Positions 16,904 through 25,152 of a stretch of 64,000 nucleotides of DNA are shown here, piece after piece. Origin of the DNA: Candidatus Methylacidiphilales bacterium. Lineage in GTDB: Bacteria; Verrucomicrobiota; Verrucomicrobiia; Methylacidiphilales; CAZTYG01. Below the pieces are notes generated by a model. The model ran no database searches and was not told the origin of the DNA. It worked only from the letters and a program-made list of their open reading frames with translations. The stretch's first letter is position 1; each line of letters begins with the position of its first letter. The position numbers and the translations under genes are program-made. The DNA is taken from the NCBI GenBank assembly GCA_033875315.1, contig JANRJG010000003.1:62001-126000 (forward strand). The letters run 5' to 3'.

Positions 16904-18574
16904 TCATCGTTCCGTGATGCGAAAGGTTTGGGTGACGATCTCAGCCATCTTCACGGAAGGTTCCGTGGAACGTCCCCACTGCCAGGCCGCGATGTTGACC
17001 TCGACCGGGAACTTGGACCGCGGGGGAATGCGGGTGAATTCGAGTTGCTCCCCCTGGACAACCGCCGGACCCGAAACGACAAAGAACCGCACGGGAAGAC
17101 CCGAATCGGAAACCGCCTTGAGCGCCAGAGAGGGCGTGCCAGCCGGGACGTCCGGGATGGGATCAAAGGTGATCTTCTGGGGTTTGCCGCTTTTGTTCCG
17201 GATGGCGCCGCGCAGATCCAATCCGGCGGGCTGGACCACGCCCCGGATCTCCGCGTTCCCCGGATGCCGCAGGGCGATGTAGGTCGCCCCACCCCCGAGC
17301 CAAACACGGTCGACCGATATCCGGAAACGTCCATCTCCCAAAGCTTCGATAGGCCCACACAACCACTCGAAGACGGGTTCGCCGGGAGCGCGGTCGAGTT
17401 TTTCCCCGGCGTTGAGAAACCCCTCGGGGATGGACTCCGCCATGCCGCCGCGGACGGTGAAGGTCAGGCCGTCATCCTCGTAGGCCAGCTCCTTCAAATT
17501 GGTGATCCCGTTGAAATCGTGGGGCAGGACCTTGTTTTCCTTGTCCAAATAAACCGGCAATTGGGTCGCTGCTTTCCAGTTGATGGCCGCGATGGCCTGG
17601 GCCTCCTGGGCGGAGGCTTCGTCGAAATACCAGGGCAGCGCGGCGGGCTTGTCCGCGCGCTGCACCGGTTTGTTCTCATGACCGGGAACGGGCAGGTCGG
17701 CCAGATAACCGCTGGCCAGGGCGACCGGCTTGAGCACGGGGGAACCATCATCCGACAGGCGGGCCCGGACCGCGCACTCGATGTAGTGCACGAGGTAGGC
17801 GGTCAACCTTTCGGAACAATCAAAGTGCCCGCTGTGGCCGTCGATCACATAACTGAGCGGCCACTCCGGATTTCTGGCGCGCTGCTCGAGGATGCCCTCA
17901 TAGGTCTTGCCGATGTCATTCCACTTGGTCCGGATATCGCTCTTGTCCTGGGTCCATTCCTGGGCGGTCCCGAAAACCACCAGGGCGGGAACCTGGCGGT
18001 TTTTGGGCGGCAGGTGGCTGTTCTTGAGCCAGATGCCGGCGATGCAACGCTCCGGCCGGTTCTCGACCAGGGCATCGACCATCAGGAGGTGTCCCGACTC
18101 GCCAATGGGCAGCCAGGGCACGGTGGCGATCTCATCGTATCCGGAAGACCGGGCCAGGCCGTCGAGTTGCTGCTGGAGGAAATCGACGGTGGTCTGGATT
18201 TCGTCCTGCATTTTCTTTCCTTCCGGGGTTTTGCGGAAGTTCATGAAACTGGGCACGCTCCAGACGATGGCCAGATCAAGGGCGGCGCAAACCTTGCGGA
18301 TTTCCTCATGTCCGACCAGGCGGTGCTCCGGCACGTTGGCGCAGAGGATCAGCAGTCCCCTCACTTTCCGGCAATTCTCGGGAATCCAGAGATAGGAGGT
18401 GGCCTTGGAGGGCTGGCCGTCACTCCATGCGGTGCAGGTGCCGTTCTGCATGAACTGGAAGACCTGGTTGACCGATGTCGGGGGCGAAGCAGCCGCCCGA
18501 AGGAGCGGCGCCGGCCACAGGAAGGCCAGGCCAAGAAGGAGACACGAAACAGGCGCAGAGAGGAATCGGTTCAT
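16904..18574 (-). CDS. Exported putative alpha/beta hydrolase
   Basis: ATG at 18574 gives a 556-residue protein with a signal peptide (MNRFLSAPVSCLLLGLAFLW, cleavage near residue 29). The first half reads as an alpha/beta hydrolase: strand VRGLLILCANV, then a nucleophile-elbow-like GESGH with Ser160, PALVVFGTAQE and a late YVIDGHSGHFD that could supply His. The second half (about 340-556) is beta-rich and lacks a named domain. I did not recognise a characterised family. It lies 23 bp downstream of the GH29 gene and about 106 bp upstream of GH106, inside the same operon, so a glycan esterase is plausible. That role is inference; the fold call itself is moderate. Confidence 0.6.
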   Translation of the reverse strand: MNRFLSAPVSCLLLGLAFLWPAPLLRAAASPPTSVNQVFQFMQNGTCTAWSDGQPSKATSYLWIPENCRKVRGLLILCANVPEHRLVGHEEIRKVCAALDLAIVWSVPSFMNFRKTPEGKKMQDEIQTTVDFLQQQLDGLARSSGYDEIATVPWLPIGESGHLLMVDALVENRPERCIAGIWLKNSHLPPKNRQVPALVVFGTAQEWTQDKSDIRTKWNDIGKTYEGILEQRARNPEWPLSYVIDGHSGHFDCSERLTAYLVHYIECAVRARLSDDGSPVLKPVALASGYLADLPVPGHENKPVQRADKPAALPWYFDEASAQEAQAIAAINWKAATQLPVYLDKENKVLPHDFNGITNLKELAYEDDGLTFTVRGGMAESIPEGFLNAGEKLDRAPGEPVFEWLCGPIEALGDGRFRISVDRVWLGGGATYIALRHPGNAEIRGVVQPAGLDLRGAIRNKSGKPQKITFDPIPDVPAGTPSLALKAVSDSGLPVRFFVVSGPAVVQGEQLEFTRIPPRSKFPVEVNIAAWQWGRSTEPSVKMAEIVTQTFRITER

Positions 18575-18597
18575 GATTGGCTCAAGGATTTTGGGAT

Positions 18598-20337
18598 TCA
18601 GGGATTCACCGGTTCCAGCCAGAGATGGCGGACACTCAGGGTCTTCCATCCCTCCTTGGCCCCTCTCAGGACAAAGGAAGTCTCGCCGACGGGCAAATCA
18701 ATCGTGCCGAGGGCGATTTTCTTCCAGCTCAAGCCGGGCCCGGTGGCCTCGATCTTCACCGGGCTGATTTTTTTTGCCGCCTCGACCTCCAGAGCGGTGG
18801 CTTCCGGCGCGGCCACCTCGGCCAGCACGTTCCAGGTTGCGGCCTTGGCCGTCTTCAATTGGTACTCCAAACTCCACTTCGGGTTTTTCCAATCGGTCAG
18901 GTAGGTGTCGGCCCCGCTGCCGCGGACCTGGATGTTACCGTCGTAGTGGCCATTGGCATCGGCATCGAGCGCCCTGAAGACCACGCGTCCGTCGGGCCCG
19001 GGGGTGATGAAGGGCTCCTGGGTCACACTGACCGGTGCGGTGAAATCCAGCCGGATCACGGAAACATCGGCATCGGTGGCTTTTTCGGGCAATTCCACCA
19101 TCAGCCCTTCGGGCGTTTTTTTGCAGGAGGCAGCGGCACCACCGGCCAAAAATTTGGCCGTGCGGGGGGTGCTGGTGACCGTGGGCAAGAGGATGCGGCG
19201 GTCTTCCGGCCAGTCCCAGATTTGGGCGTAAAGCGTGGCGCTCCCGTCGGCATTGTCACGCCGGGTCACCCGACCCCAGGGCAGACGCCGGGGAAATGGA
19301 CCGGGCTGGGTGCCATGGATGGCCTCGCCGTTCACCGCCATCCATTTCCCGACCGCTTCCAGGCGCTCGACGCTTTCGGGCGGAATCTGTCCTTCGGGGG
19401 TGGGGCCGACATTGAGGAGGAAATTGCCCCCCTTGCTGGCGATGTCGGACAGATTACGGAGGATCTGGCGGACGCTTTTCCAATTGTGGTCGTTTTTCTT
19501 GTATCCCCAGGTGTCGTTCATCGTCATGCAGACCTCGAACCGCTCGCCGGGATAGCCGCGCGGCGGGATGTGCTGTTCGGGGGTTTTGGTATCGCCCTTG
19601 AACCCGGTGCCGAGCCGGTTGTTGTTGATGATCTCCGGGTGCAGGGCCATGAATTCCGCGAAGGGCTTGACCCTCTCCGCAGTCATGTTGACCGGGGTGT
19701 CCCACCAAAGGATGGCGGGTTGGTAACGCGCGACGATTTCCTTCACCTGCGGCAGGGCGATTTTCTGGAGGTATTGGTCGTAATCACCCTCCTGGGCCGG
19801 GTCCCAGCTTTTGTTTCCGGCCTTGCCGCCACCGGGATGGTTCCAATCCTGGGCCTGCGAGTAGTAGAGCCCGAACTTGAGACCCTCCTTGCGCGCGGCC
19901 GCGGCCAGCGGGGCGAGGAGGTCGCGCTTCGCCCCCGAGGCCATGACATCCCAATCGGTCACGTCGGAATCGTACAGGGCGAATCCATCATGGTGTTTTG
20001 AGGTGATAACCATGTACTTCATCCCGGCGGTGCGGGCGAGTTTGGCCCATGCGGCGGGCTCGTATTTCGCGGCGGTGAAATCCTTGGCGAAAGCGCGGTA
20101 ATCGGTCACCGGGATCTGGCCGTTTTTCATGATCCACTCCCCGATCCCGCCCACCGGTTTACCCTGCCACTCACCTGCCGGAACCGCATAAACGCCCCAG
20201 TGGATGAACAGGCCGAAACGGGCCTCGTCGAACCAGCGCATGCGCTGTTCTTCCGTCTCAACCGCGGCACCAGCAGGGCCGCACAAGGCAAGGAAACAGG
20301 AAAGCAGCAGGAAAGGGAGTGATTTTGATTTCTTCAT
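18598..20337 (-). CDS. GH29-type alpha-L-fucosidase, exported
   Basis: ATG at 20337 gives MKKSKSLPFLLLSCFLALCG, a signal peptide; 579 residues in all. GH29 motifs are in order: RFGLFIHWGVY (40-50), SKHHDGFALYDS (113-124), GLYYSQAQDW (156-165), and LWWDTP with the probable nucleophile D213. MNDTWGY and NFLLNVGPTPEG follow, then a C-terminal beta domain to 579. The enzyme hydrolyses alpha-L-fucosyl linkages with retention. It is a paralogue of the next upstream gene, but that one lacks a signal peptide, so the pair may act in different compartments. The longer upstream frame overlaps the neighbouring gene and was not used. Confidence 0.9.
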   Translation of the reverse strand: MKKSKSLPFLLLSCFLALCGPAGAAVETEEQRMRWFDEARFGLFIHWGVYAVPAGEWQGKPVGGIGEWIMKNGQIPVTDYRAFAKDFTAAKYEPAAWAKLARTAGMKYMVITSKHHDGFALYDSDVTDWDVMASGAKRDLLAPLAAAARKEGLKFGLYYSQAQDWNHPGGGKAGNKSWDPAQEGDYDQYLQKIALPQVKEIVARYQPAILWWDTPVNMTAERVKPFAEFMALHPEIINNNRLGTGFKGDTKTPEQHIPPRGYPGERFEVCMTMNDTWGYKKNDHNWKSVRQILRNLSDIASKGGNFLLNVGPTPEGQIPPESVERLEAVGKWMAVNGEAIHGTQPGPFPRRLPWGRVTRRDNADGSATLYAQIWDWPEDRRILLPTVTSTPRTAKFLAGGAAASCKKTPEGLMVELPEKATDADVSVIRLDFTAPVSVTQEPFITPGPDGRVVFRALDADANGHYDGNIQVRGSGADTYLTDWKNPKWSLEYQLKTAKAATWNVLAEVAAPEATALEVEAAKKISPVKIEATGPGLSWKKIALGTIDLPVGETSFVLRGAKEGWKTLSVRHLWLEPVNP

Positions 20338-20354
20338 GTTTGTTCGTTGTTGGG

Positions 20355-22049
20355 TTATGCGGGGGTGAGGCAGACGGCGCGAAGATTCATCACGGCCCCG
20401 ACCGGGATGCGGATCGGGAGCACACGCACGGGCAATTCCTCCTGGGCGGCGAGGGTGACCGTGCCGGCCGGGAAGCGGACGAACTCGCCCCACCCCCCGG
20501 TGCCGCCGACGACCACGGGGAGACGGTTGCCGCCGAGATCGATCTCGGCCAGGGTGCCCTGCCGGTGGGCCGGAACGGCGTAGACCAATTCCACCCGGTA
20601 GTTGCCCGCCCGGTGGAGACGCACGCGCCAGAGGGGATGGGATTCGAGCGAAGTCCAACACCCCAGTTGGGGTTCCTGGCCGGCAAGAAGGGCAATGTGG
20701 TCCCCGACCAATTCGGCGTCGGCCGCCCGCAAAGTGATGGCGCCATCGGCCGGCTGGGGAACCACCGGCGGACGGGGACGGGGTGGAACCTCCCCCAAAC
20801 GCGGTTCGGCGGCGAATTCGAGCACCAGAACACTGACTTCGGGGTCGGTGGGCCGGGGCGGCAAGGTGAGTTGAAATCCCCCCGGGCAGGGGGTTGCCGC
20901 GAGATGTCCGGAGGCATCGGCCAGAGGATGCGCCCGCTCAGGCAGGTCAAGCAAGGGCACGAACAGTTTCCCCTCTTCCGGCCATTGTTCCACCAGCAGG
21001 TGGATGGTGTTGCCTTTTTGGGTGGCAAATCCCCAGGGCAGACGGTGGGGAAAAGGGCCGGCCGAGGCGCCGCGGATGGCCCCTCCGTTGACCCGCATCC
21101 AGCGACCGATGGCCCGGAGCGCGTCCAGGGTGGGTTCCGGGATGGTGCCGTCGGCACGGGGGCCGATGTTGAGAAGGTAGTTGCCGCCCTGCGAGACCAC
21201 TTCGCAGAGCTGGCGGATGAGCAGTCCCGGGGGTTTCCAATCCTGGTCGTGCAGATTGAATCCCCACGATTCGTTGGTGGTCATGCAGGTTTCCCACGGA
21301 CGGTGGGGGCGGTTGGCGGGAATGCGTTGTTCGGGTGTCTCGAAATCGCCGGGAAAGCCCTCCCCGAGCCGGTCGTTCTGGAGGATGCCGGGAGCCAGTT
21401 CCTGGACCGCGGCATTGACCCGCGCGGAACGTTCCGGAGTCATTTTGGCCGGCGTGTCCCACCAGAGCACGGACGGGACGCCCGGGCCGTATTGGGTCAG
21501 GAGTTCGCGGATCTGTGGGATGGCCACTTGGTCGAGGTATTCGTCGAAGTCCCGGTCCTGGGCCGGATCCCAGTTGCCGGCATAGTTTGATCCTCCGTTG
21601 ATCCAGTCCTGGGCCTGGGAGTAGTAGAAACCGATGGGCAACCCGGCCCGTCGGCAGGCTTCGACCAGGGGACGCAGGACATCCCGGGCGGCGGGCGTGG
21701 CATCGACCGCATTCCAGTCGTTGACCTTGGTTTCAAAAAGGGCGAACCCGTCGTGGTGTTTGGCCCCGATGACCACGTAGCCCATGCCGGCCTCGACGGC
21801 GGCCTTCACCCAAGCGTCCGCATCATAAGCCGAGGCGGTGAAACCGGCGGCGTGGGTTTTGTATTCGTCCACCGGGATGGGCACCGAGTGCATCAGCCAC
21901 TCGCTGGCACCGGCCACGGGTCGACCGCGGTGCACACCGGCAGGGACGGAATAGACGCCCCAGTGGATGAATAACCCAAAGCGGGCTTCGCGCCACCAGG
22001 CGGGGGGTCGTGGGCTGGAAGAATCATCAGGTAGCAGGGCATCATTCAT
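20355..22049 (-). CDS. GH29-type alpha-L-fucosidase without signal peptide
   Basis: The start at 22049 lies 4 bp after the stop of the SASA gene, and the first residues (MNDALLPDDSSSPRPPAWW) contain no signal peptide. This suggests a cytoplasmic enzyme. The 564-residue protein has EARFGLFIHWGVYSVPAG, KHHDGFALFET, GFYYSQAQDW, LWWDTP with the probable nucleophile D198, and NYLLNIGPRADG. The C-terminal 110 residues form a beta-rich CBM-like domain containing GGTGGWGEFVRFPAG. It is clearly paralogous to the exported fucosidase 17 bp downstream. A division of labour is inferred: outer trimming by the exported copy, and intracellular breakdown of imported fragments by this one. Confidence 0.88.
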   Translation of the reverse strand: MNDALLPDDSSSPRPPAWWREARFGLFIHWGVYSVPAGVHRGRPVAGASEWLMHSVPIPVDEYKTHAAGFTASAYDADAWVKAAVEAGMGYVVIGAKHHDGFALFETKVNDWNAVDATPAARDVLRPLVEACRRAGLPIGFYYSQAQDWINGGSNYAGNWDPAQDRDFDEYLDQVAIPQIRELLTQYGPGVPSVLWWDTPAKMTPERSARVNAAVQELAPGILQNDRLGEGFPGDFETPEQRIPANRPHRPWETCMTTNESWGFNLHDQDWKPPGLLIRQLCEVVSQGGNYLLNIGPRADGTIPEPTLDALRAIGRWMRVNGGAIRGASAGPFPHRLPWGFATQKGNTIHLLVEQWPEEGKLFVPLLDLPERAHPLADASGHLAATPCPGGFQLTLPPRPTDPEVSVLVLEFAAEPRLGEVPPRPRPPVVPQPADGAITLRAADAELVGDHIALLAGQEPQLGCWTSLESHPLWRVRLHRAGNYRVELVYAVPAHRQGTLAEIDLGGNRLPVVVGGTGGWGEFVRFPAGTVTLAAQEELPVRVLPIRIPVGAVMNLRAVCLTPA

Positions 22050-22053
22050 AAAC

Positions 22054-23586
22054 TCAAGGAGCGGTGATGGGGAGGCTCCATGGGGAAACCGGAAGTCCCT
22101 CGTCCGAATAGAGGGAGAGGGCACAGAAATTCCTCCAGGCATAGCGGAGGGTCATGGGTTCGTCCGTGGTTTTCGGAAGGGTCACGATGAGCTGGCGGGC
22201 GTCCGGGGAAAGAACGGCCTGGACCGGCTGCCAAGGCCCCGCCGCAGGACCAACCTCCAATGTCGGCAGCGCGGGGTCGCGCAGTTCCAATTTTCCGGGC
22301 AAATCGGCGAACTCCACCCGCACCCGGTCCCCCTCGCGCGAAGCGCGGACGGCGCTCGCACTTTGGGCCGCACCGACAGACTGTCCATATACTCGCGCCA
22401 AGGCCAGCCGGGCAAAACGCTCACCCACAGGCTGCTTCTGGATGGGATGCACATTGCCGCGTTCCCCGTAATCCAGGCTCACCACAAACCCCGAGTGGGC
22501 GTCGGCCACGGCAGTGGCACGTTGGGCCTCGCGGATGACAGCGTAGGGGTCCTGATCATCCGGCCAGTTGGCAGTGGGCGAGGCGATCTGTCCGATGAAG
22601 AAGGGCCAATCCGGGCGCGACCAATCGGCGCGGCAGGTGGCGATGAAGGCGCGCAGCAGGGCGGCGTAGTCTTCCTTCCGCCCGGCGTTGTTCTCCCCCT
22701 GATACCAAAGCATGCCGCGGGCCGTGTAGGGCGTGACGGGGGCCAGCATCGAGGAGCGAAGAGTCGTCGGACGGCTTTTGGTGCGGATGCCGTAGGGTTC
22801 CTTGGGCTGGGGTCCGAGTTCCGTTTCCGGTGTTCCGGCTTTCTTGCGCGCTTCCCAATCCTTGCGGGCCGTGTTGTAGGCCTGCCAGGCTTCCTCATAG
22901 GCGGCAGGGTTCGGATAGACGGCCAGCTTGCGGGCATCCTCGTCCAGCATCTGCGGGTGACCGGATGCCCGGATGGCGTCGGCATCCATCCAGGCCTCGA
23001 TGGGCGTCCCACCAAAGGCGCAGTTGACGAGACCCACCGGAACATCGAGTTTGCTTTGCAGTTGCGCGGCAAAGTAGTAGGCCACCGCGCTGAAATAGGG
23101 GGCCGAAGGCTTGTCAAACCGCTTCCACTCGAACTTCGGGAGGGGATCACCGGCGTAGGCGCGCAAGGGCACCTTGATTTGGCGGATGCGCGGGTTGTCG
23201 GCCGAGGCCAGGAGGGCGTCCGTGTGGGGCGGACACTGGTTCAAGCGCCACTCCATGTTGGATTGCCCGGAACAGATCCAGACTTCGCCCACGGCGACAT
23301 CTTCAAGAACGATCTCCTTGTCCGAGCGCACCCGCAGGGTGGTGGAGGCCTCCGCCGCGAGCGGCGGCAACTGCACCTGCCAGCGCCCGTCCTTGGCCGT
23401 GGTGGTGGCGGACTTGCCCTGGATTTCGACCGTGACCGCCTCCCCTTCCCTCCCCGTGCCCCAAAGGGTCAGCGGCAGCTCGCGCTGCAGGACACAACCC
23501 GGGGTGAAAACCTCGGCCAGTTCGGCCGCACCCAGGCGTCCGACGAGGAACAGGAAAAGAAGAAGGATTCCGTTGGATTTTTTCAC
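22054..23586 (-). CDS. SASA-family acetylesterase (sialate O-acetylesterase-like), exported
   Basis: Translation starts at a GTG (23586), giving MKKSNGILLLFLFLVGRLGA, a signal peptide. The 510-residue protein has an N-terminal beta-sandwich (about 22-98) and then the SGNH-like SASA domain: EVWICSGQSNMEW with Ser109, the NCAFGGTPIEAW block near 190, WYQGENNAG near 295, and GNVHPIQK near 400 carrying the His. These are the family catalytic blocks. Despite the family name, sialic acid is unlikely here. In plant-glycan loci such enzymes remove O-acetyl groups from pectin or xylan. It is one of three SASA paralogues in this operon, 18 bp below the next. Confidence 0.88.
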   Translation of the reverse strand: MKKSNGILLLFLFLVGRLGAAELAEVFTPGCVLQRELPLTLWGTGREGEAVTVEIQGKSATTTAKDGRWQVQLPPLAAEASTTLRVRSDKEIVLEDVAVGEVWICSGQSNMEWRLNQCPPHTDALLASADNPRIRQIKVPLRAYAGDPLPKFEWKRFDKPSAPYFSAVAYYFAAQLQSKLDVPVGLVNCAFGGTPIEAWMDADAIRASGHPQMLDEDARKLAVYPNPAAYEEAWQAYNTARKDWEARKKAGTPETELGPQPKEPYGIRTKSRPTTLRSSMLAPVTPYTARGMLWYQGENNAGRKEDYAALLRAFIATCRADWSRPDWPFFIGQIASPTANWPDDQDPYAVIREAQRATAVADAHSGFVVSLDYGERGNVHPIQKQPVGERFARLALARVYGQSVGAAQSASAVRASREGDRVRVEFADLPGKLELRDPALPTLEVGPAAGPWQPVQAVLSPDARQLIVTLPKTTDEPMTLRYAWRNFCALSLYSDEGLPVSPWSLPITAP

Positions 23587-23604
23587 AGCATTGCGCCCGG
23601 CGGG

Positions 23605-25146
23605 TTACTCCACATCCGACCGGAAGGGTGAAGCGGGCAACCCGGCGGCGTTGACCAGGTTGACATCTGGGACGTTGGCCCATCCATAGCGCACAGCGTT
23701 CGGTTGGGGAACATCCGGACTGGAAACCCGGACCTCGCTTCCCTTGATTTCCGCGCTGGCAGGGAAAAACCGGCGGTCTGCCCCGGCCAGGATGAACCCG
23801 CGCAGGGGACCGTCGGAGGACGCCAGGCCTCCGGCGTGGGAAAACGTCACCACGGCCTGGCCGTTCTCAAAGCGGGCGGATTCGAAGACCGGACCGGAAT
23901 ACTCGAGCTTCTCGCCATAAACGAGGGCCCGGGCCGCCAGGGCCAGACGGGCCCCAACCGGCTCCTTCCGGGTGGGGTGGATGTCGTTGGCATCCCCCAC
24001 GTCGGTGGTGACGACCATCGCCGTGGCGGGCGTTTTCTTCCAAGTGAGAAGTTGGGCTTCACGGATTTCGGGATTCTGGTTTTTGAATGGCGCGATTTGC
24101 ACGAAAAGGAAGGGGAAATCCCCGAGCCCCCATTGTTTGCGCCAGTCGGAGATCATGAGCGGAAAGAGCGTTTGATAGGCCTTGGCCCGGCCGGCATTGG
24201 ATTCGCCCTGATACCAGATGACCCCGCGGATGGCGAACGGGATGAGCGGATGGATCATGCCATTGTAGAGGCAGGAGGGACGGTTCTGGGTCGTGAGGGG
24301 ATCGCGTGGTGGCGCCGGCTTGCGGGGCTCGGGCTGGCCGGCGGCCTTGGCTTTCTCCACGGCGGCTTTCCATTCCTCCAACAAACGGGGCTCGTCGGCC
24401 TGGTATTGGGCCAGGGCGGGGGCGTAGCCGGCGACCGCTTTCTTCTGGGCCTCGATCACGTCCGGCATTTTTTCCGCCAAGGCCTCGTTGCGGGTCCAGG
24501 ATTCGGCGGGGGTTCCGCCCCAGGAAGTGTGGATCAACCCGATCGGGCGCTTCAGCTGTTTGTGAAGATCGCGTCCGAAGTAGTAGCCGACGGCCGTGAA
24601 CTGCGGCACGGTTTGGGGACTGCACACCTCCCATTTGCCGGCCGTATCCGGAAGGGGGGTGTCCGAGGGCTTGCGATCCACGGTGAAATGGCGGATGCCG
24701 GGATATTGGGCCGAAGCGGCCTCCTGCTCCCAGTTGACCAGGGGCTGCTGGCCGCTGCGGGGACCAAGCTGGCGTTCCATGTTTGACTGCCCGCTGCAAA
24801 TCCACACTTCGCCGACGAGCACATCGGCCACTTTCAAGGGAGCGGGCGACTTGTCGGAAGACACGGCCAACTCGCGGGGCTCCTCCGAAGTGGTGAGCGA
24901 GCCAAGCTCGACCCTCCATCTGCCCGAGGCATCGGCGGTGGCGCTTTTTTCCTGTCCGGCAAAGGACACCTTGACGTTTTCTCCAGGATCGGCGGTCCCC
25001 CAGACAGGCACGGTGGTGCCCTGCTGCAAAACCATGTGGTCGGTGAACAACGCGGACAACCGCACCGCGGCGGAGAGATTGATGGGACCGAGGCATCCGA
25101 TGACGAGCACCAGAAGTGCGGGCCCCTTTTGGCAATGATTTTTCAT
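23605..25146 (-). CDS. SASA-family acetylesterase (sialate O-acetylesterase-like), exported
   Basis: The 513-residue protein starts at an ATG (25146) and has a leader to about residue 26 (LLVLVIGCLGPINLSAA). A beta-sandwich (VRLSALFTDHMVLQQ, TVPVWGTADPGE) precedes the esterase domain: EVWICSGQSNMER with Ser121, LIHTSWGGTPAESW, IWYQGESNAGRA, and NDIHPTRKEPVG with the His. All catalytic blocks are present. It is closer in architecture to the downstream copy than to the 669-residue paralogue at 29377. Gaps of 6 and 18 bp tie it to its neighbours. Three paralogues in one operon suggest different acetylation positions or linkages on the substrate, which is inference. Confidence 0.88.
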   Translation of the reverse strand: MKNHCQKGPALLVLVIGCLGPINLSAAVRLSALFTDHMVLQQGTTVPVWGTADPGENVKVSFAGQEKSATADASGRWRVELGSLTTSEEPRELAVSSDKSPAPLKVADVLVGEVWICSGQSNMERQLGPRSGQQPLVNWEQEAASAQYPGIRHFTVDRKPSDTPLPDTAGKWEVCSPQTVPQFTAVGYYFGRDLHKQLKRPIGLIHTSWGGTPAESWTRNEALAEKMPDVIEAQKKAVAGYAPALAQYQADEPRLLEEWKAAVEKAKAAGQPEPRKPAPPRDPLTTQNRPSCLYNGMIHPLIPFAIRGVIWYQGESNAGRAKAYQTLFPLMISDWRKQWGLGDFPFLFVQIAPFKNQNPEIREAQLLTWKKTPATAMVVTTDVGDANDIHPTRKEPVGARLALAARALVYGEKLEYSGPVFESARFENGQAVVTFSHAGGLASSDGPLRGFILAGADRRFFPASAEIKGSEVRVSSPDVPQPNAVRYGWANVPDVNLVNAAGLPASPFRSDVE

Positions 25147-25152
25147 AAAGGA

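Noticed and set aside
16871-18904. A + strand open frame of about 680 codons opposite the hydrolase and GH29 genes
   Set aside because: No recognisable domain, compositionally biased, and opposite two genes with signal peptides and motifs.
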